Origin: Streptomyces sp. LUP30 | GTDB lineage: Bacteria; Actinomycetota; Actinomycetes; Streptomycetales; Streptomycetaceae | Length of the DNA: 64,000 nt | Assembly: GCF_001746365.1 (NCBI RefSeq) | Contig: NZ_MJAJ01000013.1 | Location: 1-64,000, forward strand | Reading direction: 5' to 3' | Part shown: in pieces, positions 37,286 through 47,000 of the stretch | Numbering within the stretch: the first letter of the stretch is position 1 | How the letters are laid out: the number at the start of each line of letters is the position of its first letter | The notes under the pieces: model-generated | Seen by the model: only the letters and a program-made list of their open reading frames with translations | Told to the model about the DNA's origin: nothing | The model's database searches: none | Position numbers and translations under genes: made by a program

Positions 37286-38563
37286 GTGATTGACCTTCGC
37301 CTGCTCCGTGAGGACCCCGACCGTGCGCGCGCCTCCCAGCGCGCCCGTGGAGAGGACGTCGCGCTCGTCGACTCCCTCCTCTCCGCCGACGAGCGGCGCA
37401 GGTCGTCCGGCGTCCGCTTCGACGAGCTGCGCGCCGAACAGCGGTCGCTCGGCAAGCTCATCCCCAAGGCCTCCGCCGATGAGAAGGCCGAACTGCTGAA
37501 GAAGGCGAGCCAGCTCGCCGCCGACGTCAAGGCCGCCGACGCCGAGCGCGACGCGGCTGTCACCGAGACGCAGGATCTGCTCCAGCGGCTCGGGAACCTC
37601 GTGCACCCCGACGTGCCCGTGGGCGGCGAGGAGGACTTCGTCACCCTCGAGACGCACGGCACGATCCGCGACTTCGGCGCCGAGGGCTTCGAGCCCAAGG
37701 ACCACCTGGAGCTCGGCCAGATCCTCGGCGCCATCGACGTCGAGCGCGGCGCGAAGGTCTCCGGCTCCCGCTTCTACTTCCTCACCGGCGTCGGCGCGCT
37801 GCTGGAGCTGGCCCTGGTCAACGCGGCGATCGCGCAGGCCACGGCTGCCGGCTTCACCCCGATGCTGACCCCGGCGCTGGTGCGTCCGCAGTCCATGGCG
37901 GGCACCGGCTTCCTCGGCCAGGCGGCCCAGGACGTCTACCACCTCGACAAGGACGACCTGTACCTGGTCGGCACCTCCGAGGTCCCGCTCGCCGCGTACC
38001 ACATGGACGAGATCATCGACGCGGACAAGCTGCCGCTGCGTTACGCGGGCTTCTCGCCCTGCTTCCGCCGCGAGGCCGGCTCGCACGGCAAGGACACCAA
38101 GGGCATCTTCCGCGTCCACCAGTTCGACAAGGTCGAGATGTTCTCGTACGTCCTGCCCGAGGACTCGCAGGCCGAGCACCAGCGCCTGCTGGCGTGGGAG
38201 AAGCAGTGGCTGTCCGCGCTGGAGCTGCCGTTCCGCGTCATCGACGTCGCCTCCGGTGACCTCGGCTCCTCGGCCGCCCGCAAGTTCGACTGCGAGGCCT
38301 GGATCCCCACCCAGGGCAAGTACCGCGAGCTGACGTCGACCTCGGACTGCACCGAGTTCCAGTCCCGCCGGCTGTCGATCCGCGTCCGCGAGGGCAAGCA
38401 GGTCCGCCCGCTGGCCACGCTGAACGGCACGCTGTGCGCCGTCCCGCGCACGATCGTCGCCATCCTGGAGAACCACCAGCAGGCCGACGGTTCCGTGTAC
38501 GTACCCGAGGTGCTGCGCCCGTACCTCGGCGGCCGGGAGGTCCTGGAGCCGGTCGCCAGGTGA
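37286..38563 (+). CDS. serS: Seryl-tRNA synthetase
   Basis: 425 residues, normal for the class II bacterial enzyme. The N-terminal coiled-coil tRNA-binding arm spans about 25-105. Class II motif 2 is [20 protein letters not shown] and motif 3 lies in [20 protein letters not shown]. It charges tRNA-Ser, one of which is encoded at 12168. The GTG start at 37286 gives the conserved [12 protein letters not shown]-terminus. The stop overlaps the next start by 4 bp. Confidence 0.97.
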   Translation: MIDLRLLREDPDRARASQRARGEDVALVDSLLSADERRRSSGVRFDELRAEQRSLGKLIPKASADEKAELLKKASQLAADVKAADAERDAAVTETQDLLQRLGNLVHPDVPVGGEEDFVTLETHGTIRDFGAEGFEPKDHLELGQILGAIDVERGAKVSGSRFYFLTGVGALLELALVNAAIAQATAAGFTPMLTPALVRPQSMAGTGFLGQAAQDVYHLDKDDLYLVGTSEVPLAAYHMDEIIDADKLPLRYAGFSPCFRREAGSHGKDTKGIFRVHQFDKVEMFSYVLPEDSQAEHQRLLAWEKQWLSALELPFRVIDVASGDLGSSAARKFDCEAWIPTQGKYRELTSTSDCTEFQSRRLSIRVREGKQVRPLATLNGTLCAVPRTIVAILENHQQADGSVYVPEVLRPYLGGREVLEPVAR

Positions 38564-39378
38564 GCACCGTGTCTGCCGCCGGGGAGTTCCCCTACCGCCT
38601 GATCGCGACCGACCTCGACGGAACGCTGCTGCGCTCCGACGAGTCGGTCTCCCGCCGCACCCGTGACGCCCTCGCCGCGGCCACCGCGGCGGGCGCCGCG
38701 CACATCGTCGTGACGGGACGTGGGGTCCCGTGGACCCGGCACATCCTGGACGACCTCGGCTACGACGGCCTCGCGGTCTGCGGGCAGGGCGCCCAGGTCT
38801 ACGACGCCGGTTCGCACCGCCTGCTGACCTCGGTCACCCTCGACCGCCAGCTCGCCGGCGTGGCACTGGCCAAGATCGAGTCGGAGGTCGGCCCGCTGCA
38901 CCTGGCGGCCAGCCGTGACGGGCTCGACGGGGACGTGCTGGTGGGGCCCGGCTACGCGGTCACCGGGACGCTCCCGGCGACGCCGTTCACGGACGCGTCC
39001 GACCTCTGGTCGGCGCCGCTGAACAAGATCTACATACAGCACCCCGAGCTGTCGGACGATGCGCTGGCCGAGGCCGCACGGCAGGCCGCGGGCGGCTTCG
39101 TCACGGTCGCGATGGCCGGCGCGGGAATCGTGGAACTGCTTCCCCTGGGCCTGTCCAAGGCCACCGGCCTCTCCCTGGCCGCCCGCCGCCTGGGCCTGAA
39201 GGCCGCGGAGACCATCGCCTTCGGCGACATGCCCAACGACATCCCCATGTTCGCCTGGGCCGCCCACGGCGTGGCCATGGCCAACGCCCACCAGGAACTG
39301 CGGGCGGTCGCCGACGAGGTGACGTCCTCCAACGAGGACGACGGGATCGCCGAGGTCCTGGAACGCTTCCTGAGCTAG
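38560..39378 (+). CDS. HAD-superfamily Cof-type phosphatase
   Basis: 272 residues. Motif I is [10 protein letters not shown] with the nucleophile Asp and acid/base Asp, motif II is VVTGRG, and the C-terminal metal motif is [14 protein letters not shown]2B cap lies between. These enzymes hydrolyse sugar phosphates or nucleotide cofactors; the substrate is not predictable. The GTG overlaps the serS stop, so the two are coupled. A paralogue at 50166 shares the motif pattern. Confidence 0.9.
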   Translation: MSTVSAAGEFPYRLIATDLDGTLLRSDESVSRRTRDALAAATAAGAAHIVVTGRGVPWTRHILDDLGYDGLAVCGQGAQVYDAGSHRLLTSVTLDRQLAGVALAKIESEVGPLHLAASRDGLDGDVLVGPGYAVTGTLPATPFTDASDLWSAPLNKIYIQHPELSDDALAEAARQAAGGFVTVAMAGAGIVELLPLGLSKATGLSLAARRLGLKAAETIAFGDMPNDIPMFAWAAHGVAMANAHQELRAVADEVTSSNEDDGIAEVLERFLS

Positions 39379-39900
39379 GGCGCGCGGGCCGGCCCGCGCG
39401 CCGGCCCGGGCCGGACATCCGGCTCACGGCGTCCGACTCACGGTGTCCGACTCATGGCGTCCGGTCATCGAACCGCGCGAACCACGGCCGTCGGTGTGGC
39501 TCGGGTCGCCTCGAGGCGACCCGAGCCACCCGCACCTCCGGCCGAGTCCCCGTGACAGCGTCTCGCTCGGCGAGTCGATGTCCGGCCACTCGGCCGATTC
39601 TCCGGGTGGGCGGCCCACGCGAGAGCGACATCGCGTGCTCGAAGCGGCCGCCCCGGGCAGCTCCCCTGTGAGGAGCGGGTTCGACGGAGGCGTAACTACT
39701 CCGGAACCCGCCACAGGCCGCCCTGAAGGGAGTTCGACGGACTGCCGTGCATGGGCATCGCCGAACTCCTCACCCAGTCTGTGTCGCCGGACGACTTCCG
39801 GCCGACCCGCGCCGTGCGGGTACGACCACTGTGCCCGGGAGGGCGAGTGGGACGCCACCGAATAAAACGCCCGTGCGACGGCCGGGGCCGAACCCGGAGA
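39379..39900. other. Intergenic region without a supported gene
   Basis: 522 bp after the HAD gene. It contains the palindrome at 39496. The rest has open frames on both strands, but none has a ribosome site, codon bias or recognised protein. A structured RNA is possible but I find no defined motif. Confidence 0.4.
39496..39529. terminator. 34-bp perfect palindrome, likely bidirectional terminator
   Basis: 15-bp arms GTGGCTCGGGTCGCC and its complement enclose TCGA, which is itself self-complementary. It is 117 bp past the HAD stop codon and 372 bp before the end of the small gene on the opposite strand. Confidence 0.65.
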
Positions 39901-40143
39901 CTACCGGCGGCGCCACCTGCGTCGACGCGCCTTGCTGAAGAACCAGCCCGCCGGCGGCTCGTCGGAGCGCCAGGGCTGTGGCTCGGGCGCCTCCGCACGC
40001 CACCGCGCGGCCAGCATCCGAGCACGGGCGGACGGCTCGGACGCCTCGGCGGCCCGTATGAAGTCCTCGTCCAGGACGAGGTCGTCCCAGAGGCCGTCCT
40101 CGGAACGCTCCCGGCCGCCGTTCATCGTGTCGTCGTCCGCCAT
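39901..40143 (-). CDS. Small conserved acidic/basic protein
   Basis: 80 residues. The acidic N-half (WDDLVLDEDFIRAAEASEPS) and the basic tail (KARRRRWRRR) are joined by ARMLAARWRAEAP. The pattern LDEDFIRAA.EPSARARML recurs in Streptomyces small proteins as I recall, but no function is known. The start is the ATG at 40143. It lies directly upstream of a 7-bp repeat and downstream of the ABC operon, reading in the same direction. Confidence 0.7.
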   Translation of the reverse strand: MADDDTMNGGRERSEDGLWDDLVLDEDFIRAAEASEPSARARMLAARWRAEAPEPQPWRSDEPPAGWFFSKARRRRWRRR

Positions 40144-40180
40144 CCCCGTCCTCCCCGCCGTACCCGTCCTCCGGACGCCG

Positions 40181-40237
40181 CGTGCTGCGTGCTGCGTGCT
40201 GCGTGCTGCGTGCTGCGTGCTGCGTGCTGCGTGCTGC
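40181..40237. repeat. 7-bp tandem repeat (CGTGCTG), 8 copies
   Basis: Eight perfect copies of CGTGCTG, between the ABC operon and the small gene. A perfect array of this length should be prone to copy-number variation. Confidence 0.9.
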
Positions 40238-40305
40238 GCCCAGTCTGCCGAGGAGCGGGTGAAGCCGCCGTCAAGAGCGGCCGCCCCGCGCCCCGGCAGG
40301 GCCGC

Positions 40306-41025
40306 TCACTCCTCGCCGGCGAGCGTCAGCGACCGCAGCTTCTGTCCCGCGTACCAGGTGGCCAGGACGGTCACCACGACCAGCAGCACCGTCGCCGTGG
40401 TCAGTCCGACGTCCGAGGTGACGAGGTCCCCGCCCGCCACCTTGTGCGCGACCGCCAGCGACCACTGCTGGACGCTGAGCGTGCGCGCGCCCGGCACCAG
40501 GGAGCCGAACAGGGCTTCCCAGACGAGCGCGTAGACGAGCCCGAACACCACCGCGTGCCGCGAGACGGTGCCGAGGAGCAGGAAGACGGCGGCGTACGCG
40601 ATGGACGAGACCAGCGCGGCCACGGTGTAGGCGACGGCGATCTGCTGGCCGTTGCCGTTGAGGATGAACCCGGCGATCAGCGTCGGGAGAGCCGAGAAGA
40701 CCATCGTCACCGCCACCGCCACGATCAGCTTGGTGAAGATGATCGTCGGCCGCTTCAACGGCTTGGACAGCAGATACACCACGGAGCCGTCGTCGATCTC
40801 GGGTCCGATCGCGCCGGTGCCCGCGATCACGCCGACGATCGGGACCATGGTGGCCAGCGCGAGGCCACCGAGCAGGTCGGACGCCGTCTGGTCGTCGGCC
40901 CCGGTGAGGCCGCGCACGACCACGGAGATCGCGATCAGCAGCAGGGGCAGAGCGCCGAGGATGAGAGCCCGGCGACGGCCGAGCAGGGCCCGGTAGGTGA
41001 GTCGGGCGACTGTGGGGTCGTACAT
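40306..41025 (-). CDS. ABC-2 type transporter permease
   Basis: 239 residues with about six hydrophobic segments, starting TVARLTYRALLGRRRALILG and including a conserved periplasmic loop near GPEIDDGSVVYLLSKPL. Last of four genes read from 43819 downward. Its partner ATPase is encoded immediately upstream with 10 bp between them. Function as exporter or in membrane or wall biogenesis is unspecified. Confidence 0.85.
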   Translation of the reverse strand: MYDPTVARLTYRALLGRRRALILGALPLLLIAISVVVRGLTGADDQTASDLLGGLALATMVPIVGVIAGTGAIGPEIDDGSVVYLLSKPLKRPTIIFTKLIVAVAVTMVFSALPTLIAGFILNGNGQQIAVAYTVAALVSSIAYAAVFLLLGTVSRHAVVFGLVYALVWEALFGSLVPGARTLSVQQWSLAVAHKVAGGDLVTSDVGLTTATVLLVVVTVLATWYAGQKLRSLTLAGEE

Positions 41026-41035
41026 CTTGGGCCTC

Positions 41036-41947
41036 CTACGCCGCGACGAGATACGAGAAGACGGACTCGAGGGACTCGTCGGACGGCGAGACCGTGAGCA
41101 GCCGGATGCCGTGGTCCCTGGCGACCCTCGGCAACAGGGCCGTGAAACGGCCGAAGTCGACGGCCTGGACGCGCAGTGCGCCCTCGGCGAGGTCGACCTC
41201 GATGCCGGCGGTCGACGGGTCGGCGATCAGCGCGGCCGCGAGGGCGCGGTCGTCACTGGAGCGCACCAGATAGCGGTGCGGACGGTCGGTCATCAGTCGG
41301 CGGATCTTGCGGAAGTCGCCGCTGGCCGCGTGCCGGCCGGCGACGACGACCTCGATGTGCCAGGCGAGCTGCTCGACCTCTTCGAGGATGTGCGACGAGA
41401 ACAGCACCGTGCGGCCCTCGTCGCCCATGCGCCGCAGCAGGTCCATGAGCTGCATGCGCTGGCGCGGGTCCATGCCGTTGAAGGGCTCGTCGAGCAACAG
41501 CAGCGACGGGTCGTGGACGAGGGCGCTGGCCATCTTGACGCGCTGGCGCATGCCCTTGGAGTACGTCTGGATCTTGCGGTCCTGTGCGTACTCCATCTCG
41601 ACGGTGGCCAGCGCCTTCTGGGCGGCCTTCGCCCCCAGTCCGTGCAACTCGGCGTTGGCGACGACGAATTCGCGGCCGGTGAGGAAGTCGTACATGGCCT
41701 CGCGCTCGGGAACGATGCCGATGTGCTTGTAGATCGCCTCGTTGCGCCAGACCGGCTGTCCGTCGAGGGTGACCGCGCCGGTGGAGGGGGCCAGGAAGCC
41801 GCCCATCATGTTGATGAGGGTGGACTTCCCGGCGCCGTTGGGGCCGAGCAGGCCGGTGACGCCGGGACCGATGGTCATGGTGATGTCGTTGACGGCGACC
41901 ACGTTGCCGAACCAGCGGGAGACGTGGTCGATGCTGAGCGTGGTCAC
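41036..41947 (-). CDS. ABC transporter ATP-binding protein
   Basis: 303 residues. Walker A GPNGAGKST near residue 38, signature YSKGMRQRVKMA near 135 and Walker B LLLLDEPFNG near 157. The C-terminal 80 residues are the domain found in ABC-2 family ATPases. It overlaps the upstream permease gene by 4 bp (41944-41947), so they are coupled. Energises the ABC-2 permease beside it. Confidence 0.9.
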   Translation of the reverse strand: MTTLSIDHVSRWFGNVVAVNDITMTIGPGVTGLLGPNGAGKSTLINMMGGFLAPSTGAVTLDGQPVWRNEAIYKHIGIVPEREAMYDFLTGREFVVANAELHGLGAKAAQKALATVEMEYAQDRKIQTYSKGMRQRVKMASALVHDPSLLLLDEPFNGMDPRQRMQLMDLLRRMGDEGRTVLFSSHILEEVEQLAWHIEVVVAGRHAASGDFRKIRRLMTDRPHRYLVRSSDDRALAAALIADPSTAGIEVDLAEGALRVQAVDFGRFTALLPRVARDHGIRLLTVSPSDESLESVFSYLVAA

Positions 41948-42852
41948 AGGCCCACCTTCCGGTAGCGGCGGATCAGGAGGCCGTAGCCTGCGGCGATCAG
42001 GCCGAGGAGGACGAGGACGTAGACGACGCCCTGTCCGTCGGAGGGGCCGACTCCGCCCGGGAAGGCGGAGGAGGCGCCCAGGAACGCCGACTGCACGCCG
42101 TCGATCAGCGTGACGGGGGAGAACAGGCCGATCCAGGGGATGGAGCCGGTGCTGTTCTGCGCCTCGGCGATGGCCTGGAGCGTGGAGACCGCGCCGTAGG
42201 AGATCGTCAGCACGGCGATGACGGCGGCGATGCCGAATCCCCGGCGCGGGGTCACCGAGGCGATGACCAGGCCGATCCCGGCGAAGAGCAGTGAGAGGAG
42301 TGCCACGGAGACGAGCCCCTGACCGAATCCCTTGGTCTGGTCGGCGAAGTCGAGCTTGGCCAGCAGGGCGCCCACGTAGAGCACCAGCAGCGGGGCCGCG
42401 GTGAGCACGAAGAGCGCGGAGGCCAGGGCGGCGAACTTGGCGCGTACGTAGTCCGCTGTCTCGATGGGCCGCGAGAAGTACAGCGGCACGGTCTTGAAGC
42501 GCAGGTCGCGCGAGACGGACTGGGGCGCCTGCGAGGCGACGTACAGGCTGATCACGGCCTGCATGATGATCGCGTAACGCGTGTAGTCGACGGGCAGTTC
42601 CTTGGCCTTCGTGGCGACCGCGACGGCGACCATGATGGCGGCGGGCACGCACATCACCACGAAGAGCAGCATGGGCAGCACCTTGGACTTCACCGAACGG
42701 CCGAGGCCGTAGGCGCCGCGCAGGGACTGCGAGTAGAGGGAGCGGCGGGCGTAGGCGCGGCCCAGCCGGGGGCCGTCGTAGCTGCGGTAGCCGATGTTGT
42801 GGATGCGGGTCTGGTCTCCCGCGGCGGCGGTGACCGGGTGCTCAACTGCCAT
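41944..42852 (-). CDS. ABC-2 type transporter permease
   Basis: 302 residues. The basic N-terminus (IHNIGYRSYDGPRLGRAYA) is followed by six membrane spans. The conserved loop YFSRPIETADYVRAKF after span 2 is typical of ABC-2 permeases. Second gene of the operon; its start lies inside the end of the first ATPase gene (11-bp overlap). Confidence 0.88.
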   Translation of the reverse strand: MAVEHPVTAAAGDQTRIHNIGYRSYDGPRLGRAYARRSLYSQSLRGAYGLGRSVKSKVLPMLLFVVMCVPAAIMVAVAVATKAKELPVDYTRYAIIMQAVISLYVASQAPQSVSRDLRFKTVPLYFSRPIETADYVRAKFAALASALFVLTAAPLLVLYVGALLAKLDFADQTKGFGQGLVSVALLSLLFAGIGLVIASVTPRRGFGIAAVIAVLTISYGAVSTLQAIAEAQNSTGSIPWIGLFSPVTLIDGVQSAFLGASSAFPGGVGPSDGQGVVYVLVLLGLIAAGYGLLIRRYRKVGL

Positions 42853-43819
42853 GGCCGACGGCCTCCTTCCGCTGCTGGTCGTTTTCGGCGTCGCTGTCGG
42901 TGAAGACCTCGGAGATGTGGTGTCTGCGCTGTTCCATGCGGACCAGGCCGAGGCCCAGGTCGGCGACCGCGTCCCGGACGACGTCGTACGTCTCCTCGCC
43001 CTGCGCGGTGAGCAGCAGGACGTGGCCGGCGCCGGGCAGGGCGCTGTTCGCGTCGAGGACCTCGACCCCCCGCGCGCGGAGCGCCTCGCGCACCGCGTGG
43101 GTGCCGTCGGGATGCGCGTCGGTGTCGGTGACCTCGATCGCGAGGGTGGTGGTGGTCTGCGTGAAGTCGGTGGTGGAGCTGGAGCGCAGGAGCTTGCCGC
43201 CGTCGACGATCACGACGTGGTCGCAGGTGCGCTCCAGTTCGCCCAGCAGGTGGGAGGTGACCAGGACCGAGATGCCGAAGTCGGTGTGGATGCGGCGGAT
43301 CAGGCCGAGCATCTCGTCGCGGCCGACCGGGTCGAGGCCGTTGGTCGGCTCGTCCAGGAAGACCAGCTGAGGGTCGTGGACGAGGGCCTGGGCGAGCTTC
43401 ACCCGCTGCTTCATGCCGGTCGAGTAGCCGCCGATGGGCCGGTAGCGCTCCTCGTACAGGCCGACGTGGCGCAGGGTGTCCGCGGTGCGCTCGCGCGCGG
43501 CGGTGGGCGGCAGGCCGGACATCCGGGCCATGTGCACGACGAACTCGGTGGCCGAGACGTCGGGCGGCAGGCAGTCGTGCTCCGGCATGTAGCCAACGCG
43601 TTCGCGAATTTCGGCGCCCTTGCTCGCGACGTCGAGGCCGAGCACCTCGGCTCGGCCCTCGGTCGCGGGCGACAGACCCAGCAGGATCTTGATCAATGTG
43701 GACTTGCCGGCCCCGTTGGCTCCGACGAGCCCGGTCACACCGGGTCCGACGTCCACGGAGAGCCGGTCAAGAGCGGTCACCCGGGGGAACCGCTTGCTCA
43801 GGCTTTCGGTCGCGATCAC
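42842..43819 (-). CDS. ABC transporter ATP-binding protein
   Basis: 325 residues. Walker A GANGAGKST near residue 38, signature YSTGMKQRVKLA near 132 and Walker B LVFLDEPTNGLD near 155, then the C-terminal regulatory domain. First gene of the four-gene ABC operon. Start chosen as the GTG at 43819 (IATESLSKRFP) with GAGG upstream; GTG at 43825 is close behind. Confidence 0.9.
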   Translation of the reverse strand: MIATESLSKRFPRVTALDRLSVDVGPGVTGLVGANGAGKSTLIKILLGLSPATEGRAEVLGLDVASKGAEIRERVGYMPEHDCLPPDVSATEFVVHMARMSGLPPTAARERTADTLRHVGLYEERYRPIGGYSTGMKQRVKLAQALVHDPQLVFLDEPTNGLDPVGRDEMLGLIRRIHTDFGISVLVTSHLLGELERTCDHVVIVDGGKLLRSSSTTDFTQTTTTLAIEVTDTDAHPDGTHAVREALRARGVEVLDANSALPGAGHVLLLTAQGEETYDVVRDAVADLGLGLVRMEQRRHHISEVFTDSDAENDQQRKEAVGHGS

Positions 43820-44088
43820 AGTCACGTCCTCAAAAGTAGTGACGCACACCACGAAAATCATCAGACCTCAGAGCCGTCTTCGCCTCAGCCCTCAGATGTA
43901 CGGGCACGTAGGGGATGCCATGCCTGAGAGCTACGGGGCCGAGGATGCCGCGGACGTGGCGTCCAGCGGCCCGACACCGCCTATTGACGCAGCCTCTAAC
44001 AACTGTCACATTCGGTGATGTCAAGTTACGGGCGCGTAGCGCAGTCGACGTGACCGCAAGGCGTTCGGGACCGGCGGGACGGGGTGGC

Positions 44089-44937
44089 ATGACGACGACA
44101 GCGGGGACATCCGGCGCATCGGCGGCCGCGACAGTGACGGCTACGGCTACGGCTACGGCTCGCGAGCTCTCCGCCGAGCTGCGGGGATTCCGGCAGGTGC
44201 AGCAGCTCGCGTATGCGGCCGCACAGGCCGTCGCCGCCGCACTGCGACCGGGAGTGACGGAGCGCGAGGCGGCGCGGATGCTGCGGGAGTGGTGCGGCGA
44301 GCAGGGTGTGCGCGACTGGTTCCACCTGCCGTTCGCCTGGTTCGGGGACCGCACGGCGTTCACCGGTTTCCGGATCCCCCTGCAGTTCTTCCCGACGGAC
44401 CGCCGGCTGGAGCCGGGGATGCCGTTCATCCTCGACCTGGCGCCGGTGTACGAGGGATACACGGCGGACGTCGGCTACTCGGGAGCGCTCGGTGGGCACC
44501 CGGTGCAGGAGAGGCTGCTGGCCGATCTGGAAGCACACCGGGAGCTGATCCTGCGCGAGGTGCGCGAACGGCGGTCACTGCGCGAGATCTACGCCGACGT
44601 CGACCGCCTCATGGTCCGCCAGGGATACGCGAACCGGCACCGCGCCTACCCGTTCGGCGTGATCGCGCACAAGGTGGACCGCGTGCGGGAGCGCCGGTTC
44701 TCGCCCCGGGTGTTCGGGTTCGGCGCGCAGTCGCTCAAGGGGCTGGTCTCCGACGCGCTGCACGGCCACCGCGAGGGCTGGTCCCCTCTCTGGTCGCCGT
44801 ACCGGTTCTCCGACCATCCGCCGCAGCCGGGGCTGTGGGCGGTCGAACCGCATCTCGGGTTCCGGGGTACGGGCGCGAAGTTCGAGGAGATCCTCGTGGT
44901 CACCGACTCGGACGACCCACGCGAGAGCGCCTTCTGA
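44089..44937 (+). CDS. M24-family metallopeptidase (Xaa-Pro dipeptidase-like)
   Basis: 282 residues, a single pita-bread domain without the creatinase-like N-domain. Metal ligands are visible as Asp in ILDLAP, Asp in TADVGYSG, His in FGVIAHKV, Glu in WAVEPHLGF and Glu in KFEEILVVT. The N-terminus has a Thr-Ala repeat (TATATATA). Such short M24 proteins may act on small peptides or non-peptide substrates. Starts at the ATG 44089. It is followed 80 bp later by the hydrolase/dehydrogenase fusion. Confidence 0.85.
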   Translation: MTTTAGTSGASAAATVTATATATARELSAELRGFRQVQQLAYAAAQAVAAALRPGVTEREAARMLREWCGEQGVRDWFHLPFAWFGDRTAFTGFRIPLQFFPTDRRLEPGMPFILDLAPVYEGYTADVGYSGALGGHPVQERLLADLEAHRELILREVRERRSLREIYADVDRLMVRQGYANRHRAYPFGVIAHKVDRVRERRFSPRVFGFGAQSLKGLVSDALHGHREGWSPLWSPYRFSDHPPQPGLWAVEPHLGFRGTGAKFEEILVVTDSDDPRESAF

Positions 44938-45017
44938 CTGGACGACGATCTGCCGCACGTACGGCGTTGGGCGGAAGGAAAAACGGAGCGGATGCCGAAG
45001 CACGAGGTGGAGGGCAA

Positions 45018-46838
45018 GTGACGTTGCCGCAGGGCGCGCGTGAGCGCCGGGTGCGAACCGGTGGGATCGATCTGTGCGTGGTCGAGCTGGGCGATCCGGG
45101 TCGGCCGACGGTCGTCCTGGTGCACGGCTACCCGGACAGCAAGGAAGTGTGGTGCGAGGTCGCGACGCGACTGGCCGACCGCCACCAGCTGCACGTGGTG
45201 CTGTACGACGTCCGCGGCCACGGCCGTTCCGGCACGCCGAAGCCGCTGCGGGGCGGGTTCACCCTGGAGAAGCTGACGGACGACTTCCTGGCGGTGGCGG
45301 ACGCGGTCAGCCCGGACCGCCCGGTGCACCTGGTGGGGCACGACTGGGGCTCGGTGCAGGCGTGGGAGTTCGTCACCGTGCGGCGCACCGAGGGCCGGAT
45401 CGCGTCCTTCACGTCCATGTCCGGCCCGTCCCTCGACCATTTCGGCCACTGGATCGACAAGCGACTGAAGCGGCCGACTCCGCGCCGGGTCGGCCAGCTC
45501 CTCGGGCAGGGCGCGAAATCCTGGTACGTGTACCTGCTGCACACCCCCGCCCTGCCCGAACTCGCCTGGCGGGGCCCGCTCGGCAAGCGCTGGCCTGGCA
45601 TTCTGCGACGGCTCGAGAAGGTCCCCGCGGGCGCGTACCCGACGCCGTCGCTGCCGTCGGACGCGGCCCACGGGGCGTGGCTGTACCGGGACAACGTGCG
45701 CAGCCGGCTGCGCAGCCCCCGGCCCGACGCGTACGCGCACGCGCCCGTGCAGCTCATCACGCCCCTGGAGGACAGATTCCTCTCCGAGCGGCTGTACGAC
45801 GAGCTGGAGGAGTGGGTCCCGAGGCTGACCCGGCGCACCCTCGCGGCCGGGCACTGGGTCCCGCGCACCCGACCCGACCAGGTCGCCTCCTGGATCGACG
45901 ACTTCGTCACCTCGGTCGAGCAGGAGCGGGCGGGCGAGGCGACGGGCCAGGGCCGGGGTCAGGACCGGGAGCAGGACCGCGGGTCGGTGCGCACGGCTGC
46001 CGCCGGCCGGTACGCCGAGCGCTTCGGCGGCCGGCTGGTGCTCGTCACCGGCGCGGGCAGCGGCATCGGGCGGGCCACGGCGTTCGCGTTCGCCGAGGCC
46101 GGCGCGCGGGTGATCGCCGTCGACCGGGACGCGGAGGCCGCGGCGCGGACGGCCGAGCTGTCCCGGCTGATCGGCGCGCCCGGGGCCTGGGCTGAGACGG
46201 TGGACGTCTCCGACGAGCAGGCGATGGAGAAACTCGCGGCCAAGGTCCAGACCGAACACGGCGTGCTGGACGTGCTGGTGAACAACGCGGGCATCGGGTT
46301 GTCGGGCTCCTTCTTCGACACGACGTCCGACGACTGGCGCAGAGTCCTGGACGTCAACCTGTGGGGCGTCATCCACGGGTGCCGACTGTTCGGCCGGCAG
46401 ATGGCCGAGCGCGGCCAGGGCGGCCACATCGTCAACACGGCGTCGGCGGCCGCCTATCAGCCCTCCAAGGCGCTGCCCGCCTACAGCACCTCCAAGGCGG
46501 CGGTCCTGATGCTGAGCGAGTGCCTGCGCGCGGAACTGGCGGGCCGGGGAATCGGCGTCTCGGCGATATGTCCCGGCCTGGTGAAGACGAACATCACCGA
46601 CACGGCGACCTTCGTGGGGGTGGACGCCGAGGAGGAACGGCGTCGCCAGAAGCGCTCCACGCACGCGTACGGGCTGCGCAACTACCCGCCGGAGAAGGTC
46701 GCGGACGCGATCCTGCGGGCGGTCCTGCTCGACGAGGCGGTGGTCCGGGTCACTCCTGAGGCGAAGGTCTCCTACGCCCTGTCACGGTTCCTGCCAAGGG
46801 CGTTGAGGGCGCTGGCGCGGGTGGGACCGCCGCTGTGA
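45018..46838 (+). CDS. Alpha/beta hydrolase - short-chain dehydrogenase fusion (EphD-like)
   Basis: 606 residues. The hydrolase half (1-305) has nucleophile Asp in VGHDWGSVQAW, acid in EDRFLSERL and catalytic His in AAGHWVPRTRPD, with oxyanion HGYPDSKEVW, an epoxide-hydrolase pattern. The SDR half (330-600) has the nucleotide motif VTGAGSGIGRAT, NNAGIGL, and the catalytic Tyr-x3-Lys in PAYSTSKAAV. The same fusion occurs in mycobacterial EphD, linked to lipid (mycolate) metabolism. Streptomyces lack mycolates, so the substrate must differ. GTG start at 45018, with GGAGG upstream. Confidence 0.9.
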   Translation: MTLPQGARERRVRTGGIDLCVVELGDPGRPTVVLVHGYPDSKEVWCEVATRLADRHQLHVVLYDVRGHGRSGTPKPLRGGFTLEKLTDDFLAVADAVSPDRPVHLVGHDWGSVQAWEFVTVRRTEGRIASFTSMSGPSLDHFGHWIDKRLKRPTPRRVGQLLGQGAKSWYVYLLHTPALPELAWRGPLGKRWPGILRRLEKVPAGAYPTPSLPSDAAHGAWLYRDNVRSRLRSPRPDAYAHAPVQLITPLEDRFLSERLYDELEEWVPRLTRRTLAAGHWVPRTRPDQVASWIDDFVTSVEQERAGEATGQGRGQDREQDRGSVRTAAAGRYAERFGGRLVLVTGAGSGIGRATAFAFAEAGARVIAVDRDAEAAARTAELSRLIGAPGAWAETVDVSDEQAMEKLAAKVQTEHGVLDVLVNNAGIGLSGSFFDTTSDDWRRVLDVNLWGVIHGCRLFGRQMAERGQGGHIVNTASAAAYQPSKALPAYSTSKAAVLMLSECLRAELAGRGIGVSAICPGLVKTNITDTATFVGVDAEEERRRQKRSTHAYGLRNYPPEKVADAILRAVLLDEAVVRVTPEAKVSYALSRFLPRALRALARVGPPL

Positions 46839-46911
46839 GCCGTAGGACCGGCCGGCAGCCCCTGCGCCCGCCTGACGCAGGCGCAGGCCGGGGTGCCCGC
46901 TCGTGTTCAGG

Positions 46912-46970
46912 CGCGGGTACGGGTGCGGGTGCCGGGGCGGGTACGGGGGCCGGGGCGGGTACGGGTGCGG
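46912..46970. repeat. Short CGGGTACGGGTGC-type repeat
   Basis: Six to seven degenerate units of CGGGTRCGGGKGC upstream of the MerR gene, differing mainly in a G or A. Confidence 0.6.
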
Positions 46971-47000
46971 TCGGTTCGACGAGGGTTCGGTGACGGCGAG

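Noticed and set aside
39751..39900. A protein starting MGIAELLTQSVSPDDF
   Set aside because: No ribosome binding site at a usable distance and the frame runs into the small gene's antisense; coding not supported.
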